Positions 1 to 5,058 of a DNA stretch of 5,058 bases are shown here, piece after piece. Below the pieces are notes generated by a model. That model did not search any database. It was not told the origin of the DNA and saw only the letters and a program-made list of their open reading frames with translations. The first letter of the stretch is position 1; each line of letters begins with the position of its first letter. Origin of the DNA: an uncultured Propionibacteriaceae bacterium. Lineage in GTDB: Bacteria; Actinomycetota; Actinomycetes; Propionibacteriales; Propionibacteriaceae. The stretch lies in assembly GCA_945875065.1 (NCBI GenBank), contig CAMCJC010000216.1:1-5058 (forward strand). Direction: 5' to 3'. The position numbers were made by a program, and so were the translations under genes.

Positions 1-120
1 GGCCCGTCCGGCACGATGACGTACGCGCCGGTGACCATCACCGGTGACGCCACTGCGTGCCCTGCGCCCAGTCCCACTCCCCCACCAACTAAACCTGGCC
101 TGCCCGATACCGGAGCCTGA
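1..120 (+). CDS. C-terminal end of a probable surface/secreted protein ending in LPDTG (5' partial)
   Basis: Frame 1 is open from the window edge to a TGA at 118-120 and gives 39 residues. The segment TYAPVTITGDATA resembles the end of a beta-rich extracellular domain. It is followed by a Pro/Thr-rich spacer (CPAPSPTPPPTKPG), then LPDTG and a single Ala before the stop. A Pro/Thr-rich spacer leading into LPXTG is the usual layout just before a sortase cleavage site in Gram-positive surface proteins. The hydrophobic segment and basic tail that normally follow are absent, and no other frame downstream supplies them, because a terminator hairpin starts 5 nt after the stop. The gene is convergent with the minus-strand dehydrogenase. 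The 5' part lies outside the window, so the product cannot be named. The reading as coding rests on composition, the motif and the stop-terminator spacing. Confidence 0.55.
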   Translation, partial: GPSGTMTYAPVTITGDATACPAPSPTPPPTKPGLPDTGA

Positions 121-125
121 CGAAA

Positions 126-158
126 CTTGCCCCGCCCGAAGGAGTCGGGCGGGGCAAG
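126..158 (-). terminator. Intrinsic terminator hairpin between convergent genes
   Basis: The two arms, 126-139 and 145-158, are perfectly complementary over 14 bp (CTTGCCCCGCCCGA and its reverse complement) around a 5-nt loop (AGGAG). The hairpin starts 13 nt after the stop of the minus-strand dehydrogenase and 5 nt after the stop of the convergent plus-strand gene. On the minus strand it is followed by GTTTCG, a short T run. On the plus strand no T run follows. It therefore best serves the minus-strand transcript, but being perfectly symmetric it may stop both. Confidence 0.85.
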
Positions 159-171
159 CGACTAGTCGGGC

Positions 172-2895
172 CTAGAGCCTGGTTGCCTTTTCCAACAGCT
201 CCAAGATGTGGACGTATGGCTTCCCAGTGGCACGGCCGATTCCGATCTCGCAGGTGCGGTTGAGCGAAGCGTAGGCATCGAAGTGGCGGGAGTTGATCTC
301 TGCCGCCTCACGTTTGGCCGCCGAAGCGTTGAGTTCGGGGTGCAGCATGCCGCGGTCTCCGGCGAAGGCGCAACAACCCCAGTCAAGGGGGACATAGGCT
401 TCGTCAGCCATCGCCTCGGCGATCCCCTTCAGCGCGTTGTTCAGCCCCAGATGGGTCGACGAGCACGTCGGGTGGAGGGCGATCGAACCGTAGCGGCGCA
501 CGATCTTCAGCCTCGGCAACAGGTGCTTGAAGGCGAACTCCGTGACATCGACGAACTCGATCTTCTTGAACGCCGGATCGTTGGACTTCGACTGCATCAC
601 CTTGTAGCCCTCGGTGCAGCTCGCCGCGTCGACAACAATCGGCAGCCGCCTGTCCAGGGTCCGCTCCGCCCGCTCCAGCTGCTCCCGATAGCCGGTCAGG
701 AATCCCTTCGACTTCCACGGGGTGCCGCAACACAGGCCGCCGGAATCCATGACCGTCAGTTCAACCCCGGCCCGCTCACACAGCGTCCGAAACGCTTCGG
801 AGACTCCGCCCGCGAACATCGTCTGGATACAGGCCGGCAGGTACAGGGCCACGGGAGCCGACGCATCCTCCGCGCGCGGCCGGCGACCGCCGCGCGGCAG
901 GTCATCGGTGTACTGCGGCAGGACATCGGTGCTGATTACCTTCCGGCCGAGCTTGGTGATCTGAGTCGCCGCTGGCGCGACCGCGCTCGCCGTGGTCATA
1001 GCGAGACTCGCCGCCTTGGTGAACGGGCCCCACGCCTTCGCGGCGACGGCCCAGCCGGCGTCCAGGATCCGGTTCGCCTGTTCCGCCCGGAGGCGACGCA
1101 CTAGGTCACCGGTGTTGATGTGCAGCGGACAAACCTCACCGCACATGCCGTCTACGGCGCACGTCTGGATAGCGTGGTAGTCGTAGTCCTCTTCGAGTGA
1201 CTTCAGCAGTTCGGCGTCAGCACCATGGCTTGCGAACTCGCGGCGCAGGGCGATGCGTTGCCGTGGGGTCAAGGTCAGCTCTCGGGAGGGGCAGACGGGC
1301 TCGCAGAACCCGCACTCCATGCACCGGTTGACCTCTTCCTCGACACTGGGGACGAGCTTGAGGTTCTTCCGGTAGACGTCGGAGTCGCGGGTGAGCACGA
1401 CATCGGGGTTAAGCATGCCGGTCGGGTCGAACAGCTTCTTGATCTCCCACATCACCTCGTGCAGTTCGCGGCCGTACTGGCGTTCGATGAAGGGAGCCAT
1501 GATGCGGCCCGTGCCGTGCTCTGCTTTGAGGTTGCCGCCGTAGCCGAGGACCAGATCCACCATTTCCTCGGTGAAAGCGATGTAGCGGTCCATGCACTTA
1601 GAGTCCGTGAAGTCCTCGTTGAGCATGAAATGGATGTTGCCGTCCTTCGCGTGGCCGAAGATGACTGAGTTCTCGTAGTTGTGCTTGCCGAACATCGCGA
1701 TCAAGTCCGTGCAGGTGCCGAGCAGCTTCTCGACGGGAACAACGACATCCTCAAGCAGCGCCGTCGCGCCGGGGTTCCGGTGGCCGGCCACAGTCGTGTA
1801 GAGCCCCTTGCGGATTTGCCAAAGCTGAGTCCGCGTGGGGCCGTCGCTGGTCGCCTTGGTCGGGCTGGTCAGCGGCAGGGACGACAGCAACGGCGTGACG
1901 CGCTCGATGTGGTCAGCGACGCCCTCCGCCGTCGAATCCTGGAGTTCCAGCAGCAGCGCCGCTTGCCCGCTCACATCTAGCTCAAGGATCTCAGGCGTGG
2001 CTTCGGGCAGTGTCTGGGCGACCCGAAGCGACTGCGCATCCATGAGCTCAATCGCAGCGAACTCAGCTGCCACCAGCTCCGGCAGCGCCGCGGTCGCATC
2101 GGCCAACGTGGGGAAGATAGCCAACGCCGAAGCAGCAAACGGCGCAACGGGGAGCGTGCGGAACGTCGCCGATGCGACGAAGCCGAGGGTGCCCTCAGAA
2201 CCGATCATGAGGTGACGGGCGATCTCCAGCGGTGTCGCGAAGTCGAGCAGCGAGTTGATCCCGTAACCCATGGTGTTCTTCATCGCGAACTGCCGGCGAA
2301 TAGTCGCCACGGAGTCCGGGTTGTCGAGGATGCGCTGCCGCAGCCGCATCAGTCCAGCCGCCAGTTCAGGTTCCAGCTGCTCGAACCGCTTGGCGGCGTC
2401 CGGCGCGGCGGTGTCGATACGAGTTCCCGACGGCAGCACGAACTCCAGTGACTCGAGCGTGGCGTACGAGTTTGCCCAGGTCCCGCACTGCATGCCGGAC
2501 GAGTTGTTGGCGACCATTCCTCCGATGGTGCAGGCGATCTCACTAGCCGGATCCGGGCCTAGTTTGAAGCCGTACAGCGCAAGCCGGGCGTTGACGGCAC
2601 GGATGGTCTCCCCTGGACTCACCTTGACGCGGCGGCCGCCGTCGAGCACCTCAATGCCCCGGAAGCCGTGGCGCGAGTCCACGAGAATGCCGTCACCGAC
2701 CGCCTGACCCGAAAGACTCGAGCCCCCGGCCCGGAACGTCAACTGACTGCCGCGGCTCCTTGCCAGGGAGAACAGCTCCAAAATGTCCCCTACGCTCTGG
2801 GGACGAGCCACCTGAGCCGGAACAAAGGCGTAGTGGGACGCATCATGCGCCATTGCGAGGCGATCAATCGTTCTATCAGTAAGCACCGTTGCCAT
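172..2895 (-). CDS. FAD-binding and Fe-S-binding D-lactate dehydrogenase-type oxidoreductase
   Basis: This 907-residue enzyme probably oxidises D-lactate, or a related D-2-hydroxyacid, to the 2-oxoacid using FAD, and sends electrons through Fe-S clusters to the quinone pool at the inner face of the membrane. The N-terminal FAD-binding domain (about 20-250) carries FRAGGSSLSGQ (54-64) and NNSSG (130-134). The FAD-oxidase C-terminal domain (about 260-500) has FGHAKDGNIHF (413-423) and EHGTGR (459-464), with metal/substrate-binding histidines expected there. A ferredoxin-like region follows with CMECGFCEPVCP (C525, C528, C531, C535) and CAVDGMCGEVCP (C579, C585, C589; Asp582 in place of a Cys). 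Two Cys-rich CCG domains follow: C689, C722-C723, C760, then C811, C841-C842, C882, ending with the family-typical TCEIG. Length and order match the Dld-II type (about 930 residues in Shewanella). The frame is open upstream to 3375, but homology begins at residue 1 here (DRLAMAHDASHYAFVPAQV), and the upstream part overlaps the kinase gene in another frame. There is no Shine-Dalgarno site; a -10-like box 6 nt before the ATG suggests a leaderless message. The substrate is inferred; 2-hydroxyglutarate or glycolate cannot be excluded. Confidence 0.93.
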   Translation of the reverse strand: MATVLTDRTIDRLAMAHDASHYAFVPAQVARPQSVGDILELFSLARSRGSQLTFRAGGSSLSGQAVGDGILVDSRHGFRGIEVLDGGRRVKVSPGETIRAVNARLALYGFKLGPDPASEIACTIGGMVANNSSGMQCGTWANSYATLESLEFVLPSGTRIDTAAPDAAKRFEQLEPELAAGLMRLRQRILDNPDSVATIRRQFAMKNTMGYGINSLLDFATPLEIARHLMIGSEGTLGFVASATFRTLPVAPFAASALAIFPTLADATAALPELVAAEFAAIELMDAQSLRVAQTLPEATPEILELDVSGQAALLLELQDSTAEGVADHIERVTPLLSSLPLTSPTKATSDGPTRTQLWQIRKGLYTTVAGHRNPGATALLEDVVVPVEKLLGTCTDLIAMFGKHNYENSVIFGHAKDGNIHFMLNEDFTDSKCMDRYIAFTEEMVDLVLGYGGNLKAEHGTGRIMAPFIERQYGRELHEVMWEIKKLFDPTGMLNPDVVLTRDSDVYRKNLKLVPSVEEEVNRCMECGFCEPVCPSRELTLTPRQRIALRREFASHGADAELLKSLEEDYDYHAIQTCAVDGMCGEVCPLHINTGDLVRRLRAEQANRILDAGWAVAAKAWGPFTKAASLAMTTASAVAPAATQITKLGRKVISTDVLPQYTDDLPRGGRRPRAEDASAPVALYLPACIQTMFAGGVSEAFRTLCERAGVELTVMDSGGLCCGTPWKSKGFLTGYREQLERAERTLDRRLPIVVDAASCTEGYKVMQSKSNDPAFKKIEFVDVTEFAFKHLLPRLKIVRRYGSIALHPTCSSTHLGLNNALKGIAEAMADEAYVPLDWGCCAFAGDRGMLHPELNASAAKREAAEINSRHFDAYASLNRTCEIGIGRATGKPYVHILELLEKATRL

Positions 2896-2901
2896 AACGC
2901 A

Positions 2902-2907
2902 AGTGTA
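2902..2907 (-). promoter_or_regulatory. -10 box (TACACT) for a leaderless dehydrogenase transcript
   Basis: The minus strand reads TACACT, then 6 nt (TGCGTT), then the ATG at 2895. A TANNNT box 6-8 nt before a start codon is the usual arrangement in actinobacterial leaderless mRNAs, where transcription begins at the A of the ATG. No purine-rich ribosome-binding site lies in front of this ATG, which agrees with that reading. No good -35 hexamer is visible at 16-18 bp spacing, so an activator or an extended contact may be needed. Confidence 0.5.
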
Positions 2908-2953
2908 GATCAGTGCAAGGTGTCGTGTATCCGAAACAGAGTATTTCCATTGC

Positions 2954-2965
2954 CCGTAATTACGG
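2954..2965. promoter_or_regulatory. Perfect 12-bp palindrome CCGTAATTACGG, candidate operator
   Basis: The twelve bases are fully self-complementary, and the symmetry stops at the next pair out. The core GT-N4-AC within CGTAATTACG resembles the spacing of sites bound by GntR-family regulators of the HutC type (yGTMTAKACy), though the two central bases differ. It sits about 47 bp upstream of the -10 box, where either an activator or a repressor could act. No regulator gene is in the window, so the binder is unknown. Confidence 0.4.
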
Positions 2966-2972
2966 CGGCCCT

Positions 2973-2995
2973 GAATGTCGATAAACGAAACATTC
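2973..2995. repeat. Inverted repeat GAATGT-N11-ACATTC
   Basis: Two perfect 6-bp arms (2973-2978 and 2990-2995) are separated by 11 bp. The arm centres lie 17 bp apart, under two helical turns. It stands 8 bp from the CCGTAATTACGG palindrome in the same gap. It could be a second protein-binding site or a weak RNA hairpin downstream of the kinase. Six-base arms can arise by chance. Confidence 0.3.
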
Positions 2996-3022
2996 TTGGA
3001 TCGAAAAATGTTGCAAGCGGGC

Positions 3023-3943
3023 TTAGGCCCCCAAGAACTTCTCGACCTCCTGCCGTGTCGGGGGGTTCGCTCCTTGCCGGGTACAAACGATGGCAGAGGC
3101 GGCGGCACCCCAGCGCAACGCCTCTTCCAGATCATCGGGTCGCTCGACGTAGCGTGCCAGGAATCCCGCCATGAATGTATCGCCAGCGCCGACGGTGTCG
3201 GCCAGCTCGACGACGTGGCCGGGCAGGTGCGTTCGACGGCCATCGGGTTTGATCGCGACGACGCCTTCCGCCCCGGTGGTGACGACGAACAGGGCGAGTC
3301 CGTACTCGGCACACCACGTTTCGGCGTAGGACAACGGCTCGTCATCATCGACCAACCAACTGATGTCCTCATCACTGGCCTTGACGATACCGCCGGCCGC
3401 CCCTACTGCCGCCATCAGAGCCTCAACCTTCTCGAAGTACTCATCACGGTCAGGCAGGACCGTGGGGCGCACGTTGATGTCGTAGCTGAGCATCGCGGGC
3501 GTGTTTCGGATGAACTCGAGCAACGGCTTGCTCCCGTCCCCTACGACCATCCCGATTGAGCCGAAATGCAACCAGTCCTCCTCCGTGAGCTTTGGGAAGT
3601 CCTCCGCCCGCCAGCCGAAGTTAGACGTGCCGTGAAAGTGGAACGTGTAGCTGGCCTTCGCCTCGGCATCAAGGGAGACGACCGCCAGCGACGTGGCTTC
3701 TTTGGTGCGCACCGCCAGGTCGAGGTGCACCCCGTTTGTCTCCATGTGCCTGGCAAGCTGGCCGCCGAAACCATCGCCGCCAAGGCGGCCCAGGAAGTGG
3801 CTATCTGCGCCAAGCCGTGCCAGGCCGATAGCGGTGTTCATGGGACCGCCTCCGCAGCACCCGGTCCATTTGCTCTTCGCAGCGTCGCTTCCCTCCTCAG
3901 GTAGCAGGTCGATCAGGGCCTCGCCACATACTACGAATCGCAT
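3023..3943 (-). CDS. PfkB-family carbohydrate kinase, probable fructokinase
   Basis: This 306-residue cytosolic kinase probably phosphorylates D-fructose to fructose-6-phosphate with ATP. It opens with VVCGEALIDLLP (4-15), the fructokinase-type start of the ribokinase fold. GGGPMNTAIGLARLGA (31-46) and the GRLGGDGFG segment (52-60) form the sugar-binding part of PfkB signature 1. SYDINVRP (153-160) matches the S-D-x-N-x-R-P strand common in fructokinases. KASDED (188-193) and TTGAEG (222-227) line the nucleotide side. DTVGAGDTFMAGFL (249-262) is PfkB signature 2, with Asp255 the expected catalytic base and GAGD the anion hole. The length is normal for the family. The ATG at 3943 is supported by the N-terminal match and by a weak AAGG 7 nt upstream. 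The gene starts 9 nt after the DUF4192 stop, and the TAA of that stop is part of the TAAGG sequence, so translation may be coupled. Another ketose or a related sugar remains possible as substrate. Confidence 0.92.
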   Translation of the reverse strand: MRFVVCGEALIDLLPEEGSDAAKSKWTGCCGGGPMNTAIGLARLGADSHFLGRLGGDGFGGQLARHMETNGVHLDLAVRTKEATSLAVVSLDAEAKASYTFHFHGTSNFGWRAEDFPKLTEEDWLHFGSIGMVVGDGSKPLLEFIRNTPAMLSYDINVRPTVLPDRDEYFEKVEALMAAVGAAGGIVKASDEDISWLVDDDEPLSYAETWCAEYGLALFVVTTGAEGVVAIKPDGRRTHLPGHVVELADTVGAGDTFMAGFLARYVERPDDLEEALRWGAAASAIVCTRQGANPPTRQEVEKFLGA

Positions 3944-3952
3944 AGGAGAACC

Positions 3953-4867
3953 TTAGCCATAGCGGGGATGCGGCGGGCGCAGGGCCGCCCGATGCAGCCC
4001 ATCCAGGCTGGGCAGCAGTGGATGGTTCGGGGCCAGACGCTCCAGCTGCGTGAGGCACTCCGCGAAGTGGACACCCCGTGAGGCGAACCAGCACGCCAAC
4101 GCTAGGGGTGCCAGCACGCCACCGGCGTGCGAGTCCGGCACCATGCGCCGAGCTGCGGCCAGCCGGTCGGCGATACCGGGAGCGGTGGCGTGGTCGAGCC
4201 GGTCGAAGACATCACCGACCAAGTCTGGGCTTTCCATCAGTAGCGCAAGCTCTGCGAGCTCAATCTCGCTCAGGGGCCCCTCGGTCAAGAACTGTTGCAG
4301 CAGCAGGTGACGATCAAGCTCACCGTGCTGTCGCAGCGAATCTTCCGCCTGGTCGACTAGGTACTCAGCACGAGCATGGTCGTCCGGTCCACGCACCTCG
4401 GCGACCGCCTCATCACGTCCCTGGGCGACACGCACCCCCTCCACGACGGCTGCCGCCATCACCGCTGAGGCACGCGGATCCCACTGTTCCCCACCGGCCA
4501 AAGTAGGTTCGTGCACCCCAACCTCCCAGAAGCGCTCATCGTCGACGAGAAGGATCCGGGCGATGATCGGCATCAGGGCTGTGACGACTCCGTCGGCTCG
4601 CCGGGACGTGCGCAGCGGATCTGCGGAGAAGACGAACACGGCAAGGCTGTCCGCCTGGCAGCGGCAGACCGCGGCGCAGATGTAGTCGAGGAAGCCCTGC
4701 TCGCCGTACGGCAGGTTAGCCAGATCAGATCTGATGCAGAACTCGACCGTGGTGCCTTTCACGCCGAGAACGACACACGACTCCTTCGGATGGAACCCGA
4801 GACAGATTCCGGGGATGCTGATGAGGTCTTGGGTGGTGGAACTTCGAATGGTTGCTTTGGTGCCCAT
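3953..4867 (-). CDS. DUF4192 family protein of unknown function
   Basis: This 304-residue soluble protein carries the DUF4192 hallmarks. It starts with a strand and helix (ATIRSSTTQDLISIPGIC), then GFHPKESCVVLGVKG (24-38), which matches the family's GFHPxxSLVVVG block. The middle has DPRASAVMAAAVVEG (130-144). The C-terminal alpha-helical part (about 249-291: GGVLAPLALACWFASRG, then a segment with APNHPLLPSL) matches the family's repeat-like ending. No signal peptide or membrane helix is visible. The function of the family is unknown. The ATG at 4867 puts the conserved N-terminus in the normal place. Its ribosome-binding site is weak (AGG only 4 nt from the ATG) and lies in the arm of a small hairpin. 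It heads the minus-strand block with the kinase 9 nt downstream, and a gene is divergent from it across a 95-nt gap. Confidence 0.88.
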   Translation of the reverse strand: MGTKATIRSSTTQDLISIPGICLGFHPKESCVVLGVKGTTVEFCIRSDLANLPYGEQGFLDYICAAVCRCQADSLAVFVFSADPLRTSRRADGVVTALMPIIARILLVDDERFWEVGVHEPTLAGGEQWDPRASAVMAAAVVEGVRVAQGRDEAVAEVRGPDDHARAEYLVDQAEDSLRQHGELDRHLLLQQFLTEGPLSEIELAELALLMESPDLVGDVFDRLDHATAPGIADRLAAARRMVPDSHAGGVLAPLALACWFASRGVHFAECLTQLERLAPNHPLLPSLDGLHRAALRPPHPRYG

Positions 4868-4871
4868 ACTG

Positions 4872-4891
4872 CCTGCTTGATCACCAGCAGG
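4872..4891 (-). promoter_or_regulatory. Small hairpin covering the ribosome-binding site of the DUF4192 gene
   Basis: On the minus-strand transcript CCTGCT pairs perfectly with AGCAGG across an 8-nt loop (GGTGATCA). The AGCAGG arm is the only Shine-Dalgarno-like sequence and ends 4 nt before the ATG. If transcribed, the stem would hide the ribosome-binding site. As DNA it could equally be an operator, since the spacer contains the palindrome TGATCA. Confidence 0.35.
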
Positions 4892-4948
4892 TGCCGATAT
4901 TGCGAGCCGGGCGGTCTTCCACAGCCCCGTCTGAGATTAGGCAGCCGG

Positions 4949-4954
4949 TATCGT
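4949..4954 (+). promoter_or_regulatory. Candidate -10 box (TATCGT) for the divergent gene
   Basis: TATCGT fits TANNNT and lies 8 nt before the ATG at 4963. No ribosome-binding site is visible there, which suggests a leaderless transcript. No convincing -35 hexamer is seen. The divergent 95-nt gap (4868-4962) must hold the promoters of both flanking genes. Confidence 0.35.
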
Positions 4955-4962
4955 GGTACGCG

Positions 4963-5058
4963 ATGAGCAACAACCAGTGGCATGCCCCTAATCAGCCGCC
5001 CGGCCGCGATCCACGTCAGCCGTTCGGGGCTCCTCCGCGGCAGGCCCCGCCGGCCCAG
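4963..5058 (+). CDS. N-terminus of a Pro/Gln-rich protein (3' partial)
   Basis: An ATG at 4963 opens a frame that stays open for 32 codons to the window edge. The translation begins MSNNQWHAPNQPPGRDP and continues Pro/Gln/Arg-rich (FGAPPRQAPPAQ). Disordered Pro/Gln-rich N-terminal tails of this kind are common on actinobacterial membrane and cell-envelope proteins, where they precede the first transmembrane helix. That is an inference, since no domain is reached here. No in-frame alternative start lies close upstream. The gene is divergent from the DUF4192 gene. Confidence 0.6.
   Translation, partial: MSNNQWHAPNQPPGRDPRQPFGAPPRQAPPAQ

Larger units (their letters stand above)
2896..3022 (-). 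promoter_or_regulatory. Promoter/regulatory region of the D-lactate dehydrogenase gene
   Basis: This 127-nt gap between the kinase stop and the dehydrogenase start is clearly richer in A/T than the flanking genes and contains no supported gene. On the minus strand it holds, in order, the inverted repeat GAATGT/ACATTC, the palindrome CCGTAATTACGG, and a TANNNT box next to the ATG. A direct repeat of GCAAG (2899-2903 and 2915-2919, 16 bp apart) overlaps the -10 box. No terminator hairpin with a T run follows the kinase, so read-through from upstream is also possible. Confidence 0.6.

Noticed and set aside
28..48. Inverted and direct repeats of CCGGTGA(C)
   Set aside because: They fall inside the partial plus-strand gene and are explained by Val-Thr and Gly-Asp codons in TYAPVTITGDA.
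1225..1668. Long plus-strand open frames opposite the dehydrogenase (also 208-1104 and 1835-2707)
   Set aside because: They are antisense to a strongly conserved enzyme, with compositions typical of high-GC shadow frames and no recognisable motifs.
2896..3375. N-terminal extension of the dehydrogenase frame by 160 codons
   Set aside because: It overlaps the kinase gene in another frame, has low-complexity Ser/Arg/Pro composition, and the family match begins right at the ATG at 2895.
2975..3559. Plus-strand open frame opposite the kinase
   Set aside because: It is the complement of conserved PfkB motifs, and its start lies in the promoter gap without a ribosome-binding site.
4078..4966. Plus-strand open frames opposite the DUF4192 gene
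   Set aside because: The minus-strand frame carries the conserved DUF4192 blocks. The plus-strand translations are Arg/Pro/Ala-rich shadows.
1..5058. CRISPR array, insertion sequence, tRNA/rRNA, riboswitch, attachment site, or a new defence or mobile system
   Set aside because: No regularly spaced repeats, transposase or integrase motifs, terminal inverted repeats, tRNA-like folds or conserved RNA elements were seen. The genes are ordinary metabolic and conserved actinobacterial ones.

Overview
The window looks like chromosomal DNA from a high-GC Gram-positive bacterium (Actinomycetota). Three things point there: strong G/C preference in the coding regions, a DUF4192-family protein (a family essentially confined to actinobacteria), and several starts with no good Shine-Dalgarno site but a TANNNT -10-like box just upstream, as in actinobacterial leaderless transcripts. 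A lactate-using propionibacterial relative would fit, but the sequence alone does not settle the family.

Layout. The left edge (1-120, + strand) is the 3' end of a gene whose product ends in a Pro/Thr-rich spacer and an LPDTG pentapeptide followed by only one residue. A near-perfect GC-rich hairpin (126-158) separates it from a convergent block of three minus-strand genes. In transcription order (right to left) these are a DUF4192 protein (4867-3953), a PfkB-family fructokinase-like sugar kinase (3943-3023) and a large FAD plus Fe-S D-lactate-dehydrogenase-type oxidoreductase (2895-172). The first two are separated by 9 nt and are probably co-transcribed. The third follows a 127-nt AT-richer gap that holds inverted repeats and a probable leaderless promoter, so it probably has its own regulation. 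At the right edge a divergent + strand gene begins at 4963 (Pro/Gln-rich N-terminus) and runs out of the window.

Function. The kinase would feed fructose into glycolysis as fructose-6-phosphate. The flavin/Fe-S enzyme would oxidise D-lactate, or a similar D-2-hydroxyacid, to the 2-oxoacid and pass electrons to the respiratory chain. Both belong to central carbon metabolism, but nothing in the sequence shows that they form one pathway. I see no mobile element, CRISPR array, tRNA or rRNA, and no convincing new multi-gene system. The points worth a second look are the tail-less LPXTG end, the palindromes in the 2896-3022 promoter region, and a possible hairpin covering the ribosome-binding site of the DUF4192 gene.
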